Both the position numbers and the translations under genes were made by a program. From assembly GCA_041170585.1 (NCBI GenBank), contig JBEDNN010000019.1, forward strand, positions 1 to 35,786: a stretch of 35,786 nt of DNA. The letters are read 5' to 3'. This DNA is from JBDLSY01 sp041170585. GTDB taxonomy: Bacteria > Pseudomonadota > Gammaproteobacteria > Burkholderiales > Burkholderiaceae_C. The notes beneath the pieces are model-generated. The model saw only the letters and a list, made by a program, of their open reading frames with translations. It ran no database searches and had not been told where the DNA came from. Every line of letters begins with the position of its first letter. Position 1 is the stretch's first letter. Shown here piece by piece: positions 31,947-35,786 of the stretch.

Positions 31947-33011
31947 ATGGCTGTTCAAACTGATAAACTAACTGCAAATTCTGTGGTGCCAACTGCGTTA
32001 CGTATGACAGATGCAATGCGTCATAGCCCTAATGAAGAAGTTGTTGAGCGTGCTTTGCGTCCACAACGAATGGACGATTATGTTGGACAAGAAAAAATTC
32101 GTGAGCAATTAGATATTTTTGTAGGTGCAGCCAGAGGACGGGCTGAAGCATTAGACCACGTATTATTGTTTGGGCCACCAGGCTTGGGTAAAACAACATT
32201 AGCACATATTATTGCTAGAGAAATGGGCGTTAATTTGCGTCAAACCAGTGGCCCTGTATTAGAGCGGGCAGGTGATTTAGCCGCTTTATTAACCAATTTA
32301 GAAAAAAATGATATATTATTTATTGATGAAATACACCGTTTAAGCCCTGTAGTTGAAGAGATTTTATACCCTGCATTAGAAGACTATCAAATTGATATTA
32401 TGATTGGTGAAGGGCCTGCTGCCCGTAGTGTAAAAATTGATTTGCAACCATTTACTTTGGTTGGAGCAACCACCCGAGCGGGTATGCTGACTAATCCGTT
32501 GCGCGATCGATTTGGTATCGTAGGTCGCTTAGAGTTTTATACGCCAGAAGAATTAAGTTTAATTGTCGTGCGTTCGGCTAAGTTGTTACAAACGCCCATT
32601 GATGTTCAAGGCGCACAAGAAATTGCGAATCGAAGCCGTGGAACGCCGCGTATTGCGAATCGTTTGTTACGCCGAGTCCGTGATTATGCACAAGTCAAAG
32701 GTACAGGTTTAGTTACGCAAACCATTGCACAATTGGCTTTAAAAATGTTAGATGTTGATCCTGTCGGCTTTGATTTAATGGATAGAAAGTTATTGGAGGC
32801 TGTACTGCACCGTTTTAACGGAGGGCCTGTTGGTTTAGACAATTTAGCGGCAGCAATTAGTGAAGAGCGTGAAACCATTGAAGATGTGATTGAGCCTTAT
32901 TTAATCCAACAAGGTTATTTGCAACGCACCCCCCGTGGCAGAATCGCAACCCCTTTAGCATACGTACATTTTGGTTTGATTTTTCCTAAAACCGAAGGTA
33001 ACTTAATTTAG
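31947..33011 (+). CDS. ruvB: Holliday junction branch migration ATPase RuvB
   Basis: RuvB is the hexameric motor that drives branch migration with RuvA. The 354-residue protein has Walker A GPPGLGKT at 76-83, Walker B FIDEIH at 125-130, sensor 1 region VGATTRAGML and the arginine-finger segment NPLRDRFGI, then the winged-helix C-terminal domain with GGPVGLDNLAAAI and TPRGRIATPLAY. Its N-terminus is about 15 residues longer than usual. ruvA and ruvC are not adjacent. Its last four bases overlap the convergent fdx gene. Confidence 0.97.
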   Translation: MAVQTDKLTANSVVPTALRMTDAMRHSPNEEVVERALRPQRMDDYVGQEKIREQLDIFVGAARGRAEALDHVLLFGPPGLGKTTLAHIIAREMGVNLRQTSGPVLERAGDLAALLTNLEKNDILFIDEIHRLSPVVEEILYPALEDYQIDIMIGEGPAARSVKIDLQPFTLVGATTRAGMLTNPLRDRFGIVGRLEFYTPEELSLIVVRSAKLLQTPIDVQGAQEIANRSRGTPRIANRLLRRVRDYAQVKGTGLVTQTIAQLALKMLDVDPVGFDLMDRKLLEAVLHRFNGGPVGLDNLAAAISEERETIEDVIEPYLIQQGYLQRTPRGRIATPLAYVHFGLIFPKTEGNLI

Positions 33012-33346
33012 TCTTCTTTGGCGTGGTTAATGGTGTATTTTGGAATTTCTATGACGATATCTTTATTGCCTAATTTTGCTTGACAAGCCAGACGGCTTTG
33101 TCCACACAAGCCCCATGCTTTATCCAACATATCTTCTTCATCTTCATCCAAACTATTTAAACTATCAAAGCCCTCACGCACGATAATATGACAAGTGGTA
33201 CAAGCACACACCATTTCGCACGCATGTTCAATCTCAATACCTGCTTTAAGTAAGTTTTTACATAGACTCATATTGTTATCTGCGTTATGAATGGTTAAAC
33301 CAAGCGGTGCATGTTCAGGGTGTGGTAATACAGTAATAGTGGTCAT
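33008..33346 (-). CDS. fdx: ISC-type [2Fe-2S] ferredoxin
   Basis: This ferredoxin supplies electrons for iron-sulfur cluster assembly. The 112-residue protein has the adrenodoxin-like cluster site ACEMVCACTTC with ligands Cys43, Cys49, Cys52 and Cys88, and the ISC-specific segments REGFDSL, DMLDKAWGL and the ending EIPKYTINHA. An extra Cys81 replaces the usual Glu in WGLEPESRL. It normally closes an iscSUA-hscBA-fdx operon; here it is alone, with an 8-bp repeat array filling its upstream region. Confidence 0.96.
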   Translation of the reverse strand: MTTITVLPHPEHAPLGLTIHNADNNMSLCKNLLKAGIEIEHACEMVCACTTCHIIVREGFDSLNSLDEDEEDMLDKAWGLCGQSRLACQAKLGNKDIVIEIPKYTINHAKED

Positions 33347-33361
33347 ATTTGCCTATAAATC

Positions 33362-33449
33362 ATAAAAATATAAAAATATAAAAGTATAAAAATATAAAAG
33401 TATAAAAGTATAAAAGTATAAAAGTATAAAAGTATAAAAATATAAAAAT
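33362..33449. repeat. 8-bp tandem array upstream of fdx, eleven copies
   Basis: Eleven contiguous units of ATAAAARY type (ATAAAAAT or ATAAAAGT) run from 33362 to 33449. The G-containing variant is clustered in the middle. The array starts about 15 bp upstream of the fdx start codon on the minus strand and must overlap its leader or promoter. Confidence 0.9.
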
Positions 33450-33492
33450 ATTATATAAATATATATAAATAATAAATCTATAACTAAACCTA

Positions 33493-35646
33493 TTAATTTT
33501 TTTTAGGATAAAAATACTGTACTTCATAATTGAGTACAAGCTTTTTTAATCGTATTTGCTGATGCTTATTTAAACTTTTTTCGTGCTTATTAAACCATGC
33601 ACGGGGTGTTTGACTGTTTAAACGAGGATAATTAAGGCGGATACACTGTTGGTCAAATTGTTTTAATGCTTTGCCGTGTGGTGTTAAAGAACGCTGTTTT
33701 TGGCGGTAAATTATCAGCATAATTAATGCCCAAATACTTAAACCTACCGCTATTATTTGGCTTAATATTTGCATATTTATTTGTGTAACCCCCAGTGTTT
33801 TAAACAAAGTCTGCTGATTATTTTTACCATAGTTTAAGCCATAATCTTGCCATAATTGAGTTGCGGTCTGTGCCCACTGTTGCAAAGGCTTCAAAAGCGT
33901 TTGACTATTTTTTAATAAATCACCGACTACACCCGCAGGTTGATTGGCAACATTGCGGCGTTCTGTTGCACCAAACTGACCTAACCACGGTGCTACTGCT
34001 GTAGTTGGATCAATACGCAACCAGCCTTGTGTTGGATGCCACACTTCAGCCCAAGCATGGGCGGAATTGTTATATACCTCAATCCAGCCATCTTTAGGAT
34101 TAAGTTCACCGCCTTGATAGCCCGTGACTATTCTGGCAGGCAAGCCAATCATACGCATTAACACTACAAAACTTGCGGCAAAATGTTCGCAATAGCCTTC
34201 ACGGGTATCAAATAAAAAACCATCAATCGCATCTTCAGTACGTCCTTTGGGTATACGTGGCTCTGTAGAGTATTTAAAATTATTTTTATAATACAGTAAT
34301 ACTGCCTGAATATAAGGTGTTGGATCATTAGCTGATGTATTTACTGCTAAATTAGATGATATTTGAGTACGTATTTGTGCAGCATATATTCGGCTTAACG
34401 GATTATTATTAATAGGTAATAATAAGTTATTATTTAAATCTTGCGGGGTATTCAATTTAAAGGCAGAGTTATATTCATTAATAATCGGTGAACTATTAAT
34501 AACTGGTATAGTACTAATCGCTTGCAGTGTTTCTTTTTCCAATAATATAGTACTTGAGGCAGTCAAGTCAGGACTGATTTTAGTATGTAGATTACTATAA
34601 ACAGGGGTATCTAATAATACACGAAATGTTTGTTGATGGGGTTCAGTTGTGATTTGATAACGTGCAAGGGTAATATTATTATTTAAATAGTTTAAAGTAT
34701 TTGGGTGGTTAATGGGTAAAAATTGTGTATCATTCCAATGTTTAGCTGACCAAACTATCCCATCAAATTGACTTAATACTAAACCACGCCAGTATAAACC
34801 CGCAATAGTTTCTTTTTTATTGGGGTGCGGAAATTGAGTATCAAATTTAGCACGCAATGCTATTCCTTCGCTGGCCATTAATTTTGCAAATGTTCCTGGT
34901 TCTAAAGTACTGCTTAAACCTAATTTTGAGCTGTTTGCGTCATTTGGTAAACCCCATAGAGGCCCTGAAATGCGCGGGAAAACAAAAAATAATAAAAAAG
35001 TCAAAGGTAAGCCATACAAGGCTAATTTTAATGTTTCAACTAATGAGTGAGTATAACTAATAATAATTGGGTTATGTTTATTATGAATAGATATTATAGA
35101 ATTGTTATTACCCATATAGATATTAAAAAATATCCATGCGCTTAAAATTAAAGTAGCACTGACAACGACACTCAATAATACCCAAGCAGATTCTTGTTTT
35201 AAAAAAACAGTTAGTAATAAAAAAAATAATAGCCCTGAAATAATTTGAGCATCACGTGCATTACGATATTCCCATAGTTTAAATACACTTAATATACTAA
35301 GACCTGCAATACCAACCTCCCGTCCAAATACTGTTCCATAGTGATAAAATAAACCAATTATAAATATAATAGCCATTATAGATATAAGGTATTTATAATG
35401 GATACCTAAAAAAGATAAACGTTTATTTAAATTATTTTTTAAGTGCTTTAAAGTATAATACTGCCAACCAATAAAGCCTAAACAATTAATCAAACTAATC
35501 AGTAAAGAGCCATTTAAACCTTGTAGTACATGACACAATAAAGCACTCATAACAGCTATACCCATCCATAAGCGCGATAAGGTTAAAGCGGTTATTGCAG
35601 ATTGATTATAAGTAGTTGGTAAAATTGATAGTTTTAAATATGACAT
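33493..35646 (-). CDS. TgpA-like membrane transglutaminase (DUF3488, transglutaminase core, DUF4129)
   Basis: A 717-residue inner-membrane protein of the TgpA type, which is required for viability in Pseudomonas aeruginosa, probably in envelope maintenance. The N-terminus has about seven membrane segments between residues 15 and 225, then a periplasmic transglutaminase-like domain with the catalytic triad Cys486 (REGYCEHFA), His530 (SAHAWAEVW) and Asp546 (LRIDPT). A further membrane segment lies at about 645-665 and a short cytoplasmic DUF4129-like tail ends the protein. The usual partners, a MoxR-type ATPase and a DUF58 protein, would lie upstream, beyond the right edge. A heptamer array fills its visible upstream region. 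Confidence 0.93.
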   Translation of the reverse strand: MSYLKLSILPTTYNQSAITALTLSRLWMGIAVMSALLCHVLQGLNGSLLISLINCLGFIGWQYYTLKHLKNNLNKRLSFLGIHYKYLISIMAIIFIIGLFYHYGTVFGREVGIAGLSILSVFKLWEYRNARDAQIISGLLFFLLLTVFLKQESAWVLLSVVVSATLILSAWIFFNIYMGNNNSIISIHNKHNPIIISYTHSLVETLKLALYGLPLTFLLFFVFPRISGPLWGLPNDANSSKLGLSSTLEPGTFAKLMASEGIALRAKFDTQFPHPNKKETIAGLYWRGLVLSQFDGIVWSAKHWNDTQFLPINHPNTLNYLNNNITLARYQITTEPHQQTFRVLLDTPVYSNLHTKISPDLTASSTILLEKETLQAISTIPVINSSPIINEYNSAFKLNTPQDLNNNLLLPINNNPLSRIYAAQIRTQISSNLAVNTSANDPTPYIQAVLLYYKNNFKYSTEPRIPKGRTEDAIDGFLFDTREGYCEHFAASFVVLMRMIGLPARIVTGYQGGELNPKDGWIEVYNNSAHAWAEVWHPTQGWLRIDPTTAVAPWLGQFGATERRNVANQPAGVVGDLLKNSQTLLKPLQQWAQTATQLWQDYGLNYGKNNQQTLFKTLGVTQINMQILSQIIAVGLSIWALIMLIIYRQKQRSLTPHGKALKQFDQQCIRLNYPRLNSQTPRAWFNKHEKSLNKHQQIRLKKLVLNYEVQYFYPKKN

Positions 35647-35670
35647 TACATTTTATTAAATTATAAAATA

Positions 35671-35786
35671 TTTATTATTTATTATTTATTATTTATTATT
35701 TATTATTTATTATTTATTATTTATTATTTATTATTTATTATTTATTATTTATTATTTATTATTTATTATTTATTATTTATTATTTA
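35671..35786. repeat. 7-bp tandem array (TTTATTA), more than sixteen copies, open at the window edge
   Basis: From about 35671 to the last base the sequence is a nearly perfect repeat of a 7-bp A/T unit. It begins about 25 bp upstream of the TgpA-like start codon on the minus strand and continues beyond the window, so its total length is unknown. Confidence 0.92.

Noticed and set aside
33362..35786. Regular repeats that could be taken for CRISPR arrays
   Set aside because: Units are 7-8 bp and directly contiguous, with no spacers and no cas genes nearby.

Overview
The window reads as ordinary chromosome from a low-GC gammaproteobacterium. Most proteins are clear housekeeping enzymes of gammaproteobacterial type: XerC with its typical C-terminus, UbiG, AlaA, ApaH, Kup, MurJ, an ISC-type ferredoxin and a TgpA-like transglutaminase. 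A YeeE/YedE sulfur transporter and the very AT-rich, repeat-laden spacers would suit a sulfur-oxidising lineage such as the Thiotrichales. That placement is a guess; no marker here settles it.

Layout. 1-3050: tail of a Lys/Ala-rich protein, then on the minus strand a DUF192 protein, a C-terminal processing protease and ybeY. 3295-6400: xerC and ribD (convergent) and a lone hisF. 6530-8030: a two-gene accessory patch, an Abi_C-domain protein and a class III Fic protein. 8230-11620: apaH, an AI-2E-family membrane protein, etfB without etfA, and an unknown secreted protein. 11730-11985: a truncated prmC remnant. 12031-15460: HIT protein overlapping a YeeE transporter, a MITE-like element, then an NDUFA9-like reductase overlapping xth. 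15440-19610: murJ, rpsT with a good promoter and terminator, kup. 19611-20435: a second MITE-like copy, an unknown ORF broken by one in-frame stop, and a DUF2442 fragment. 20583-28235: ubiG, then a minus-strand run alaA-hom-thrC followed by a single-chain type IIG restriction-modification gene. 28416-33346: Mth938-like protein, aroQ, ETF-quinone oxidoreductase, a lipocalin lipoprotein, ruvB, fdx. 33493-35646: TgpA-like transglutaminase, with a heptamer array upstream that runs off the window.

Two features stand out. First, many spacers hold their own short tandem array (periods 7 to 17 bp, a different motif each time), and several arrays run into the start or stop codons of genes (ybeY, xerC/ribD, aroQ, lipocalin). 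Second, many genes that usually sit in operons are alone here (hisF, etfB, ruvB, fdx, aroQ), as if the genome has been heavily rearranged. Two ~110 bp related elements with terminal inverted repeats, the prmC fragment and the broken ORF/DUF2442 join are traces of that activity. I found no tRNA, rRNA, CRISPR array or complete insertion sequence. I do not see a clearly new multi-gene system; the best candidates for new biology are the tandem-repeat habit, the Fic/Abi_C patch, the restriction gene placed in the threonine operon, and the HIT-YeeE pair.
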